DNA of 14,024 bases from Euperipatoides rowelli (Eukaryota > Onychophora > Udeonychophora > Euonychophora > Peripatopsidae): the NCBI GenBank assembly GCA_003024985.2, contig PXIH01S0014583.1, one strand, 5' to 3'. The stretch's first letter is position 1. Each line of letters begins with the position of its first letter. The translations under genes and the position numbers were made by a program. Shown here piece by piece: positions 1 through 7,579 of the stretch. Under the pieces are notes generated by a model. That model had not been told where the DNA came from and ran no database searches. It saw only the letters and a program-made list of their open reading frames with translations.

Positions 1-90
1 GGTTGGAGCCTAGTTATTAACCTCCTGATATCATTGGGTTGGAGCCTAGTTATTGACCTCTCAATTAACATTGGGTTAGGCAGTGTTATT
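1..90. repeat. 36-bp tandem repeat, array cut by window edge
   Basis: The word ggttggagcctagttatt starts at 1 and again at 37, giving a 36-bp period. It is followed by nearly identical 'aacctc/gacctc' and 'cattg' segments. A third, degraded unit begins near 74 (ggttaggcagtgttatt). The array starts at the first base, so more copies probably lie to the left. No coding potential is visible in the unit. Confidence 0.85.
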
Positions 91-667
91 TAGGCTTTTA
101 CGGGAGTGAGAGTTCAGGGTTGGGTGAAGGTTAGGACTATATAAAAAAGGCTTTGAAACCATTTGGTGCAAGTGATCTCATCTACAATATGATAAGGGTA
201 AATAATCGACAGTACAACAATAATCTGATCTAATTGGGATTAGGATATGACTACATTTTTTTCATTTGTTTTCAGATTTTCAAATAAAAGTAGGTATTAC
301 CAGACTTGGCCTTCTTGTAATTCAATATTTAATTTCATAATTTCATGTGGGAACAAAAAATTGTCTAGACTTAGACTGGCCAGTTGGTTTGTCTTTTCCA
401 TTTTGTTATAGTTTTTGGTATGCTAATAAATGAGACGTTATATGAATAACTTTTTATAACTATTTATTACGGCTAAACATGAAAATTAATAACTGAATTG
501 CATAGTTCAGAATCACAACTTTAACTACAATGTTCTAAAAATTTATAATCATAATGTGTAGCATACAAATTGTTTTACTGTAGTAGGCATCATATGTAAA
601 TATAGTTACTCCTTCCTTAATGTGTGGTTAATAGTTAATGTGGTGGTGGGCTCACCGTTGGTTGTAT
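91..667. other. AT-rich spacer without recognised features
   Basis: This is single-copy-looking AT-rich DNA with no long open frame, no tRNA-like box and no repeat I can define. It separates the left tandem array from the fold-back region. Confidence 0.6.
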
Positions 668-685
668 AGGAAGTACACACTTCCT
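668..685. repeat. Small perfect inverted repeat
   Basis: The arms aggaagt (668-674) and acttcct (679-685) are separated by acac. The hairpin lies 42 bp left of the large fold-back. Chance occurrence is possible. Confidence 0.5.
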
Positions 686-727
686 GGTGTGCCTTGTACA
701 CTCACTCTCCTTCTCATAATCATACTT

Positions 728-824
728 TTACAAAGAGGAAAGTGTTCCCAGATCATTTCATCCCAGTCTGTTAGAGACTAACAGACTGGGATGAAATGAC
801 CTGGGAACACTTTCCTCTTTGTAA
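728..824. repeat. 97-bp near-perfect fold-back (long hairpin)
   Basis: Arms 728-774 and 778-824 are complementary over 47 bp with a single mismatch (a752 opposite c800) and a three-base centre (775-777). Pairing stops at 727/825 (t opposite t). If the minus strand were transcribed, the only mismatch would become a G-U wobble, so the RNA would form an uninterrupted stem. Candidate explanations are a recent inverted duplication by template switching, a very short fold-back transposon, or a young hairpin-RNA or miRNA locus. The sequence alone does not decide, and no target-site duplication is obvious. Confidence 0.95.
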
Positions 825-917
825 TTTCCTCTATAAATTATATAGAAATATCATGCATATAAATATTATATGCCAATTCTCTTCTACAAGAGTTACAGCC
901 ATCTTAATTTTTAACTA

Positions 918-941
918 CTGTAGAATGCTGAGCAAGGGCGC
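918..941 (+). repeat. Left terminal inverted repeat of the MITE
   Basis: This 24-bp end pairs with 1225-1248 with four mismatches. It begins ctgtagaatgc and ends agcaagggcgc, and TA precedes it. Confidence 0.8.
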
Positions 942-978
942 ATGCGCTCTTATCATTCGTACAGGGGGAAATGGGGGT

Positions 979-1238
979 GGTACTCTTGTTCGCTCCATGC
1001 TAGTAAACCTTAGCTTTACCACAATGCATTGCAAACTGACCAGCTTGGATACAATCAGAATTCCTTAAAAAGATTGTTTTTCAAAACGGCGCCCTTGCTT
1101 GGACATGTTTCACAAAACTTTAGAAAATTGGCTCTTGTTCAGCGATGGCGCTCTTGTTCAGTGATGGCACTATATACCTATGTTTTGACAAGAAATAGGG
1201 AGGGGGGCACCCTTGCTTGGTGGGGCGCTCTTGGTCGG
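979..1238 (+). repeat. Internal degenerate 15-bp motif repeats in the MITE
   Basis: Six degenerate copies of ggcgctcttgttcag are visible at 979-993, 1088-1102, 1128-1142, 1147-1161, 1206-1220 and 1224-1238. The last overlaps the right terminal repeat. Copies three and four are in tandem with a 19-bp step. The left terminal repeat (931-941) carries the same motif inverted. Such subterminal copies often serve as transposase-binding sites, but that role is inferred here. Confidence 0.7.
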
Positions 1239-1248
1239 CATTCTACGG
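1225..1248 (-). repeat. Right terminal inverted repeat of the MITE
   Basis: This 24-bp end is complementary to 918-941 at 20 positions and is followed by TA at 1249-1250. Confidence 0.8.
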
Positions 1249-1250
1249 TA

Positions 1251-2463
1251 TATACGATTTAAAAAAACAATCATTACATCCCCCTATCTGCATATTGGTA
1301 TAAACTGTTCAGTATATACTGCACATGAAGGGTATATATTAATATATTGTGATACTATCAATATACCCCCGGGCCCCCTTCAATGTCAAATTGCTGAATC
1401 ATTGGGTTTTAATCTTATTTTCAATAAGATGAATTAATTTCAATTGAGAATAAGAATTATTAGTAAAAATACTTAAAGGAAGAGATTGTAGCATTATACA
1501 AGAAATATAAGTAAAATGTTAGCAAAAATAAAGATTTTGAAAGTGCGACTAAAAGAAGTTTAAAAAAATCTAGTCATCTGACATTTCAGTAACTTTTTTT
1601 TTTAAATTGAGTCAAAAAGGAAACATTTTCTTTTTATAAACTAAAGTCATTTTCCTGCTGATCCTACAATTAGATTTTTTTCTCCTCAAATTCCCTCCCC
1701 CACAACCATTATTTGTATTTCTTTTAATTTATTCTATTTTCATTAGATAGCCATGAAATCATTAACAAAACTATATTATCTGTAAGTAAAGTGAATTATC
1801 ATATGAAAAAAAAATATTAGTTTATTTAACTCAAATACACTAAAGATTGTAAATGACGATAACATGATTCTGTGACGTACTTGACACTCTGGTGGATGGT
1901 CCTGTACGTCAAGGCCAGTGTTACTGCTCAGGAATGATTGATTTTACTTTTTATTTTTATTTGACATTTGAAAATGGGTAAGTTTTCAGGTCCAGTGGTC
2001 TGAAATGTTCCTCATCTAACATTCTTTCAAGATTGATTGGCTACAGGACATTTTTTTTTCTCTCCCTATAATCACTGCTTATGAATTAAACATTTTAGTA
2101 TTAATGATATTTTTTTCTATTGGTAGATTGATTGGTGGTATTTTTAGACTCATATCCTGAGTGAGGTGAACGAATGAGAAAGAATGGATGAAAAAAAAAT
2201 GTAGGTTTTCCATTTATATTTTTTGGTAATTAACTAATGAGGAAAACATACAGTACGGTATTAAAAAAATTTATAATTTCATGATTTAAAAAAAAAAGAA
2301 GAAAAGCATTTAAATTATTAAAATAATTTACCTTTAGTTATTTTGCATTATATAATGTCAATATTATATCATTGTTTTTAATGCCTTCATCTACCCCCTC
2401 CCCCTTCCCTTTCCCTCTTTCTTACCAAATTGCAACTATTTCATCAACAATTTCCAGCAATTG
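1251..2463. other. AT-rich spacer with minor inverted repeats
   Basis: No gene is recognised. Small structures include gggtatat/atataccc arms at 1330-1337 and 1361-1368, a ccccc-ggg-ccccc block at 1366-1378, and tgacgtac (1873-1880) facing gtacgtca (1903-1910). The segment around 1870-1930 is less AT-rich than the rest, with short open frames and a gtaag donor-like word near 1978. No reading frame looks like a known protein. Confidence 0.55.
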
Positions 2464-2471
2464 GTCTATGT
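2464..2471 (+). repeat. Left 8-bp target-site duplication of the hAT element
   Basis: gtctatgt directly precedes the element. Its partner is gtctttat at 3386-3393, identical at six of eight positions. The left copy partly fits the nTCTAGAn target preference of many hAT transposons. Confidence 0.7.
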
Positions 2472-3385
2472 CAGGCTTGTCCAACCTGCGGCCCGTGGTC
2501 CACATGTGGCCCTGGACGGCTATGAATGTGGCCCAACACAAAATCATAAACTTACTTGAAACATTGAGAATTTTTTGCGATTACAATTGGAAACAGTTTA
2601 AACAGAAGAAACGAATAACTGTTAAAATTAACTAATAAAATAAAGAGCAAGAGAATTCTGCTGCAATGTCATGTAAAATGAATTACGATACATAAATCAA
2701 GTCTGTATTCTGTACTAGGCGCAATGCCGTCACGTGCCATATGGTCTAATTATTTATACGCATGCATGGCTTCAGTTTTACGGCAGTGTGTGGTGTCCAG
2801 TGTGTTATCTTCCAGGTACAGACAATCAAATTGACACCAACAGACGTTACGTGCGCTTGTGGCGAATTGGCAAGTAAAATGCAGCGATTATTGATATTTC
2901 AACCTACCTTTGTAAACGATCTAGGCATTTATTGTTATTTAGAAGGCGTGCAATTATTCTTATTTGATTATTGAACCTTGCTTTCTATTTCTATACTAGT
3001 TTAAATGCCCTTCAAAAATTACGGGCATTAATTTCTTCCTTCTTACCTTACTATACTTAAAGGCCCACCAAAAATAACGGATACAGCGACATCTATGGAC
3101 TGAAAATAGAGTGAAAACATCTTCGGGCGTCATCGGCTTGCTGAAGATGGCCGAGCAGCGTGACAGACATCATGACCAAACTTGCCTTTTATTATAGTTA
3201 GACCAGTGATCGCAAACTTGCGACTTGCCTCGATGATTTTAAAAGACCTTCAGAATGGGGCGGCACATAATTAGGATTATTGTGCTTATCAGCTATCGTT
3301 AGTGTTAGTGTATTTTATATTTAGCCCAAGTCAATTCTTCTTCTTCCAATGTGGCCCAGGGAAGCAAAAAGGTTAGACACACTTG
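2472..3385. mobile_element. 914-bp hAT-type (Charlie-like) non-autonomous DNA transposon
   Basis: The left end caggcttgtccaacct and the reverse complement of the right end (caagtgtgtctaacct) match at 12 of 16 positions. An imperfect 8-bp duplication flanks them. CAG-initial ends and an 8-bp duplication are hAT hallmarks. The first ~100 bp (gcggcccg, catgtggccc, gaatgtggcccaacacaaa) and the last ~100 bp (atcagctatcgttagtg, caattcttcttcttcc, tgtggcccagggaagc) strongly resemble, from memory, an abundant short hAT family in primate genomes. The middle 700 bp is not part of that short family as I recall it. The middle has no open frame long enough for a hAT transposase (normally about 600 residues), only a 70-codon frame without recognised motifs, so the copy is non-autonomous. 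The degraded ends and duplication suggest it is not very recent. Confidence 0.85.
3118..3149. repeat. Hairpin inside the hAT element
   Basis: catcttc (3118-3124) faces gaagatg (3143-3149) across an 18-base loop. A second pair, aatgccc (3004-3010) and gggcatt (3023-3029), lies upstream. Both are internal to the transposon and of unknown role. Confidence 0.5.
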
Positions 3386-3393
3386 GTCTTTAT
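3386..3393 (+). repeat. Right 8-bp target-site duplication of the hAT element
   Basis: gtctttat follows the element's right end and matches the left flank gtctatgt at six of eight positions. Confidence 0.7.
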
Positions 3394-3468
3394 TACAAAT
3401 TCAATGTTTAAGAGTTTCAATTTTAGCCAACTCATCTCACGATCTTACTTATGTTTAAACATACAATT

Positions 3469-3612
3469 AAAGTTTTTTTTTTAAAAAAACTTTGATTTTT
3501 TTTTTTAAAAAAATGTAAATTAAGTTAATTTATTTTTAAAGAATTATTTTTTAAAAAAATCTGTCTTAAACATTAAAAAAAAATCTTATTTTCAACATTT
3601 AAAAAAAATACC
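3469..3612. repeat. Low-complexity T-run/A-run block
   Basis: T-runs followed by A-runs recur through this block. The first is a palindrome, aaag-T10-A7-cttt (3469-3493). The next is a run of Ts followed by seven As ending near 3513, and weaker copies follow near 3533-3561, 3573 and 3600. Such self-complementary A/T runs can bend DNA and form cruciforms, and they often arise by slippage. The block starts 75 bp after the hAT element. Confidence 0.75.
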
Positions 3613-4805
3613 GTAGTTAAAAATAAGTGTTTTTAACAATAAGCCACATCCTATTGAAAACAATGTTGCTGAAACTGCTCACTTGGTGGAGTAAATGCTT
3701 CCATACTAACAGGCAAGTAGACACATTTTGTTTGAATAAAATAATACCTTTAGTACTTCCTTTTCTAATACGTCATCAAATATGGCGGAGGAGTGGTAAT
3801 CCCTTATCACTTCACCAGCCTTTTTTTCTTATTATTTTGTAAATATTCTACAATGTGGTTGTTTATTATTTGTTTATTATAATTTAAGCATGAAGGAAGA
3901 ATGATTTACATTAATACTTTTATTCAGTAATGGTGCCCATTTGTTTGGCGTAAGGATTTCTTTGTTATGCTACTGTAGCTGACGAGGAGGATTTACGTTT
4001 TCTTTAAGGAGTCTTCATTTACTTTCAGAAGGGATTTGATGTATTGCTCTTTTTGGAAATCTCATGTTTCTATTCTTTTACATTAGAGGAAATAATAAGT
4101 CTTTATTTCTCTTAATATATTTTTTATTTACTCCAGATAGTTTTTAATCCTGAATTTGATAATCCTTTCTAATGGTAACCTCAAGTCATTAACGTAATTG
4201 TTATCCCATTCAAATAGACAGCAAGGATTAATCATTGAATTACATTGGTAAATTTCTTCATCCATTTTATGGTCTGTTAACTCTGATTAAATTATTTGAT
4301 ACAAGCTAAAGGATTTTAATCTACCTGGCAAGAATAGTTCATCTTTTTATTTTGTACATACAAACTTTTAATTAGTTGGATTATTTAATCAACTTTTAAT
4401 TTGGAATATGTGTAAGTGCCCTCGCATCCTCACGGGCAAGAGGGCATATATTAGAACTGAAATTTCGTTTTATTCATTGTATTATTTATGTGCATTATCA
4501 GCCCAATTTGTTTGCTGAATGCAAATTGTGTTTAAATATTTTGCAATAAACCATAATAATAATAATTAATGTTACTAAAAAAAAATTTTTTAAATAAATT
4601 TTCTTCAGATTTTTATACCATGTAAATGTTATGTATTTTTTAATATCTTTTTTATTGTAATAAAGTTATTATGGAAGTGTAAATAGTATGAAACATTGTA
4701 AAGTGCAAATCAGGGATGTAAAAGTGTTTCTACACTCATGAAAAGCACAATTGATTGACCTAATGCTATTTTCCTTCTTCAATTGGTTTGCTTTCATAAG
4801 CTCTG
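3613..4805. other. AT-rich spacer with poly(A)-signal-like words
   Basis: No gene is recognised. A splice-acceptor-like ctactgtag ends at 3978, followed by an open frame reading DEEDLRFL (3981-4004) and stop taa (4005-4007). Canonical AATAAA words occur at 4545-4550 and 4659-4664. Together these could be a short terminal exon with a 3' untranslated region, but eight residues are far too few to support a call. tgccct (4417-4422) and agggca (4441-4446) form a small inverted repeat. Confidence 0.4.
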
Positions 4806-4881
4806 CAAGAAGAATGAAAACAAGAAAACATTGAATACCATGTCACTTTATTGTGTACTCTTTTAGTGAAGTGTGGAAGTG
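4806..4881 (+). repeat. Probable solitary diverged unit of the 80-bp minisatellite
   Basis: Read in order, caagaagaatgaaaacaag, ttgaataccatgtcac and agtgaagtgtggaagtg correspond to successive blocks of the unit repeated at 9165-9945. Those blocks are caagaatgagaaagg, ttgcataccaatatcac and agtgaagtgtggaagtg. The last 17 bp are identical to 9357-9373. The length of 76 bp is close to one array period. This could be a dispersed relic of the unit or, less likely, convergence in AT-rich DNA. Confidence 0.5.
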
Positions 4882-5240
4882 TTATATATGATGTCAATTA
4901 AATCATTGGGATTGCCTGTAGATTGTTTCAGGATAGGCCTAAATGTTCTTGTTCTAATGATTTGATGCTGACCTTTGTCTATACAAAACATAAGACCAAG
5001 TTGAATCATGTGTTATCCTTAACAGACCCCAGACTACTTCCAGTGAATTTAGAAATTTGCATATATTATTCATACATTTATTCAATATGGGCTGTAAAAA
5101 TATTGGATTATTGGACAATTCTCAAAATACTTTATCTGTTTGTAGTTAAGTACATAGATTGTATATATGTAGTCTGATCATATTTGTCAAAAGTATGCGA
5201 GATTTCTCTGCAAAATAAAGCACTCTATGCAAAAGTCATT
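4882..5240. other. AT-rich spacer; 84-codon open frame not believed coding
   Basis: A plus-strand frame opens from 4923 to 5177, but its product lacks any domain I recognise. It ends in a hydrophobic, isoleucine/tyrosine-rich tail typical of translated AT-rich DNA. An aataaag word follows near 5214. Nothing else is visible before the minisatellite. Confidence 0.45.
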
Positions 5241-5400
5241 CTTCTAATTTTAAGTGCTTCTCATTTTGAATTTTTTTCATTTTGAGTGTTTCTTATTTTG
5301 AGTGCTTCTCATTTTGATTGTTTCATATTTTGATTGTTCCTCAATTTTAGTGCTTCTCATTTTGAGTGTTTCTCATTTTTAGTCTTCTCATTTTGAGTGT

Positions 5401-5493
5401 TTCTTTTTTTTTTAGTGTTTCTCATTTTGAGTTTATAATTTTGAGTGGTTTTCATTTTGAGTGTTCCTCATTTTAAGTGTTTCTCATTTTGAG
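5401..5493 (+). repeat. Left copy of a duplicated block within the minisatellite
   Basis: A distinctive variant series occurs here: a T-run before agtgtttctc, then gagtttataattttgagtgg, then ttccattttaagtg-like units. It recurs in the same order at 5762-5866, indicating a segmental duplication of several units rather than unit-by-unit slippage. Confidence 0.75.
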
Positions 5494-5587
5494 TGTTTCT
5501 TATTTTGGGTGTTTCTTATTTTGATTGTTTCATATTTTGAGTGTTTTTTATTTTGAGTGTTTCTTATTTTGAATGTTTCTCATTTTG

Positions 5588-5766
5588 AGTGCTTCTCATT
5601 TTGAGTGTTTCTCATTTTCAGTGCTTCTCATTTTGAGTGTTTCTCATTTTCAGTGCTTCTCATTTTGAGTGTTTCTNAGTGCTTCTCATTTTGAGTGTTT
5701 CTCATTTTCAGTGCTTCTCATTTTGAGTGTTTCTCATTTTCAGTGCTTCTCATTTTGAGTGTTTCT
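5588..5766 (+). repeat. 32-bp higher-order array inside the minisatellite
   Basis: Six dimer units (agtgcttctcattttgagtg followed by tttctcattttc) begin at 5588, 5620, 5652, 5678, 5710 and 5742. The period is exactly 32 bp except where the N interrupts the third unit. The units are almost identical, marking the youngest, homogenised core. Confidence 0.85.
5677..5677. other. Unresolved base or assembly gap (N)
   Basis: The single N replaces about seven expected bases (cattttc) of a 32-bp unit. The flanking units are in register except for this loss. It is best read as a gap of unknown size, so the true array may be longer. Confidence 0.8.
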
Positions 5767-5866
5767 TTTTTTAGTGTTTCTCATTTTGAGTTTATAATTT
5801 TGAATGGTTTTCATTTTGAGTGTTCCTCATTTTGAGTGTTCCTCATTTTAAGTGTTTCTCATTTTG
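5762..5866 (+). repeat. Right copy of the duplicated block within the minisatellite
   Basis: It repeats the variant order of 5401-5493 with a shorter T-run, gaatgg for gagtgg, and one extra ttcctcattttgagtg unit. Confidence 0.75.
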
Positions 5867-5932
5867 GGTGTTTCTTATTTTGAGTGTTTCTCATTTTGGG
5901 TGTTTCTCATTTTGGGTGATCCTTATTTTAAG

Positions 5933-6742
5933 AGATCGTTTTCCTCTTAGGACAAAGCTGAATAAATTGAGCTAAGTCCGTTCAATAGCAGGATGCTCTG
6001 TTTGGAAAACCACATATATGACTGATTTATTTCATGAGTAGCATTTAACAAAGATGTTTTCATGACTTCAGCTGTTCTTTCAATTAGTAGCTGTATTTAA
6101 TGTTGGCAATACACATGATAATTTGATGGGGGGAAATGATTTTCTCCTGTGAAACAAAGTTGTCTATGAAATGATCAATCCTTATGTTCTGATATGTCAA
6201 AATATGTATATATATGTACTATGAAAAGAATTCACATACATTGTAACATGGCCATAACATCTAACTCACACATGTAATCAAATATTTTCCCCTTCACTTC
6301 TGTACTTTGAAAGAAAGTCTTGTATGAGTTGGACTGTTGCAGAAATGTCAAAAATAATTATCCCCTTCCTGTTTCTAAGATAAATTATGTTGTCTTAGTA
6401 TTTTGAGAAAGTATGAAATATGTTGGGTTAATCCATGGTACAGACAATTTTCGTTCTTCCTTGTTTTTACTTGGGACATTTTCTCAATTTGATTACTTCT
6501 GTACTTTTAAAAATTAATTATGCAAATGAGTAGGAGATCCTTTGTAATAGCTTAGACAATCACTCAATCCATCAGGTCCTGGAAAATTATCCATCACTAC
6601 ACTTAATTTCAAGATAAAACAGCATCCAGCAAGATACATCATGATGATCCCCCCTTTTCCATTACAAGCTGAGTTTTTATATTGGATCTAATTCAATGTC
6701 TGCCCCAGGCAGAATGCCTTCAGTTGTTTTGCTTCCTGTCTG
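5933..6742. other. AT-rich spacer without recognised features
   Basis: No gene, RNA gene or repeat is identified. A short alternating tract (atatgtatatatatgt, near 6204-6219) is the only simple sequence. Confidence 0.55.
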
Positions 6743-6744
6743 TA

Positions 6745-6768
6745 GGGGAAGTGGGGGGAATGCCGCGC
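6745..6768 (+). repeat. Left terminal inverted repeat
   Basis: This 24-bp end pairs with 7554-7577 with one mismatch (g/a in aatgccg versus aataccg). TA precedes it. Confidence 0.9.
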
Positions 6769-6930
6769 ACTTAAGCAAGATTCGTTCATGTGGCAAAATA
6801 GTTAAAGTTAAGATAAATATTTTTACATGAAAATGATCCTTAGTTATCCTACTTTTAAATGTATATAAACATTTCGTGCAAAAATATATCAAATTTATTA
6901 AATATTGAAAATAGTACAAAATGGCATTTT

Positions 6931-6985
6931 CACGGTTTTCCCCCCACGTTGGGGGAATACCGTGGTGGGTGGGGGGAAAACCGTG
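6931..6985. repeat. Internal palindrome of the TA-flanked element
   Basis: cacggttttcccccca (6931-6946) and tggggggaaaaccgtg (6970-6985) are perfectly complementary over 16 bp. They enclose a 23-base loop that itself carries gggggaataccgtgg. The loop motif reappears inverted at 7171-7185. This is compatible with a nested end or a transposase-binding cluster. Confidence 0.85.
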
Positions 6986-7083
6986 CCATGTTAATGAATA
7001 GGGAAAACAACACGGTAAGTTTTTTTAAATTAAAAAAAAAAAAAGATGAAATTTTTAATTAATTTGAGTTATTTATGAATGAA

Positions 7084-7163
7084 AATAATATTATTAATAT
7101 TATTATTAACAATAATAATAATAACAACAATAATAATAATTACCATAATAATAATAATAATAG
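7084..7163 (+). repeat. Interrupted (AAT)n microsatellite inside the element
   Basis: Runs of aat/aac triplets with a few interruptions read as polyasparagine in one frame. This is simple sequence, not a gene, and it lies between the two internal motif clusters of the transposon. Confidence 0.9.
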
Positions 7164-7170
7164 GATTAGA

Positions 7171-7185
7171 CCACGGTATTCCCCC
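7171..7185 (-). repeat. Inverted internal copy of the terminal motif
   Basis: ccacggtattccccc is the exact reverse complement of 6951-6965 and resembles the inner part of the terminal repeats. Confidence 0.8.
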
Positions 7186-7536
7186 ATTCGTGTTTCACAG
7201 TTTTCTCTCCATCGTGTTTTGAATATTAATTTATATGCAGCAGACAAACCTTTTATCTTAATGAAGTAAACTATACATGAAAACATTCTCTAAACACTAC
7301 CGTTTAAGAATATATTTGACTAAAAATTATTAAAAAAAAAAAAAATAGCTAATTCTCTTATTTTCTTAAGTCAAAAAATAACAAGAAATATTTGATTTTT
7401 CGTTTTTCCACTCTGGCACATTTATAAAAAAAAATTTCAAGATTCATTATATCAATTATTGGTACATATTGCAACCAGAAAAGGACAGTGTTAGAAAATT
7501 TCATTAATTATATCACGTAATATGAAAAACTTTGAT

Positions 7537-7577
7537 GCGCGGTATTACCCGCTGCGCGGTATTCCCCCCACTTCCCC
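7537..7577 (-). repeat. Right terminal inverted repeat with tandem subterminal copy
   Basis: gcgcggtattaccc (7537-7550) is followed at once by gcgcggtattcccccc (7554-7569) and the terminus cttcccc. The doubled gcgcggtatt word exists only on the right side, so the two ends are asymmetric. TA follows at 7578-7579. Confidence 0.85.
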
Positions 7578-7579
7578 TA

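Larger units (their letters stand above)
918..1248. mobile_element. 331-bp TA-flanked miniature inverted-repeat element (MITE)
   Basis: The left end (918-941, starting ctgtagaatgctgagc) and the reverse complement of the right end (1225-1248, starting ccgtagaatgccgacc) match at 20 of 24 positions. Both ends are flanked by TA (916-917 and 1249-1250), the target duplication typical of Tc1/mariner-type elements. The element is much richer in G+C than its surroundings. It carries several degenerate internal copies of a gcgctcttg motif that also forms the inner part of its ends. The short open frames inside are not transposase. It is therefore inferred to be non-autonomous and mobilised by a transposase encoded elsewhere. 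The Tc1/mariner assignment rests only on the TA duplication. Confidence 0.8.
5241..5932 (+). repeat. 16-bp minisatellite (about 43 units)
   Basis: The consensus unit is tttctcattttgagtg. It is repeated head to tail with variants (gcttct, ttccttatt, gggtg, caagtg) for about 690 bp. The outer units are more divergent, and the central units form a homogeneous 32-bp higher-order array. A complex block is duplicated on both sides of the core. The N at 5677 shows that the assembly was not resolved across the array. Confidence 0.95.
6745..7577. mobile_element. 833-bp TA-flanked inverted-repeat DNA transposon, complete copy
   Basis: The left end (6745-6768, ggggaagtggggggaat and then gccgcgc) and the reverse complement of the right end (7554-7577) match at 23 of 24 positions. 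TA flanks both sides (6743-6744 and 7578-7579). A second copy at 13814-14024 shares the left 210 bp at about 97% identity and is also preceded by TA, which fixes the left boundary independently. No transposase-sized open frame is present, so the element is non-autonomous. The interior holds a palindrome, an AAT microsatellite and further copies of the terminal gggggaataccg motif. The superfamily is uncertain: TA duplication suggests Tc1/mariner, but the G-run terminus is not one I can tie to a named family. Confidence 0.9.

Noticed and set aside
125-160. TATA-like word (ctatataaaaaa) as a promoter
   Set aside because: Such words are expected by chance in AT-rich DNA, and no transcript or open frame follows.
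796-1437. Three short plus-strand frames (796-1068, 1029-1262, 1213-1437)
   Set aside because: They overlap the fold-back and the MITE in different frames, and their products show no family motif.
1873-1910. tgacgtac/gtacgtca inverted pair resembling paired CRE-like sites
   Set aside because: Eight-base arms are short and no promoter elements or gene lie nearby to support regulation.
2372-2974. Two frames (2372-2635 and 2762-2974) overlapping the hAT element
   Set aside because: The first crosses the transposon's left boundary and the second is internal. Neither shows zinc-finger BED or hAT dimerisation motifs.
4923-5177. 84-codon plus-strand frame
   Set aside because: The product has a low-complexity hydrophobic tail, no recognisable domain, no clear splice context and no repeat-independent support.
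5241-5932. CRISPR-like reading of the 16-bp repeats
   Set aside because: The units are contiguous without unique spacers, and the genome is eukaryotic. It is a minisatellite.
6677-6919. 80-codon minus-strand open frame, with a similar 75-codon frame at 13762-13989
   Set aside because: The similarity comes from the two transposon copies. The substitutions between them are almost all amino-acid changing, the starts and ends differ, and no motif is present.
7075-7269. 64-codon frame with polyasparagine
   Set aside because: It is a translated AAT microsatellite inside the transposon.
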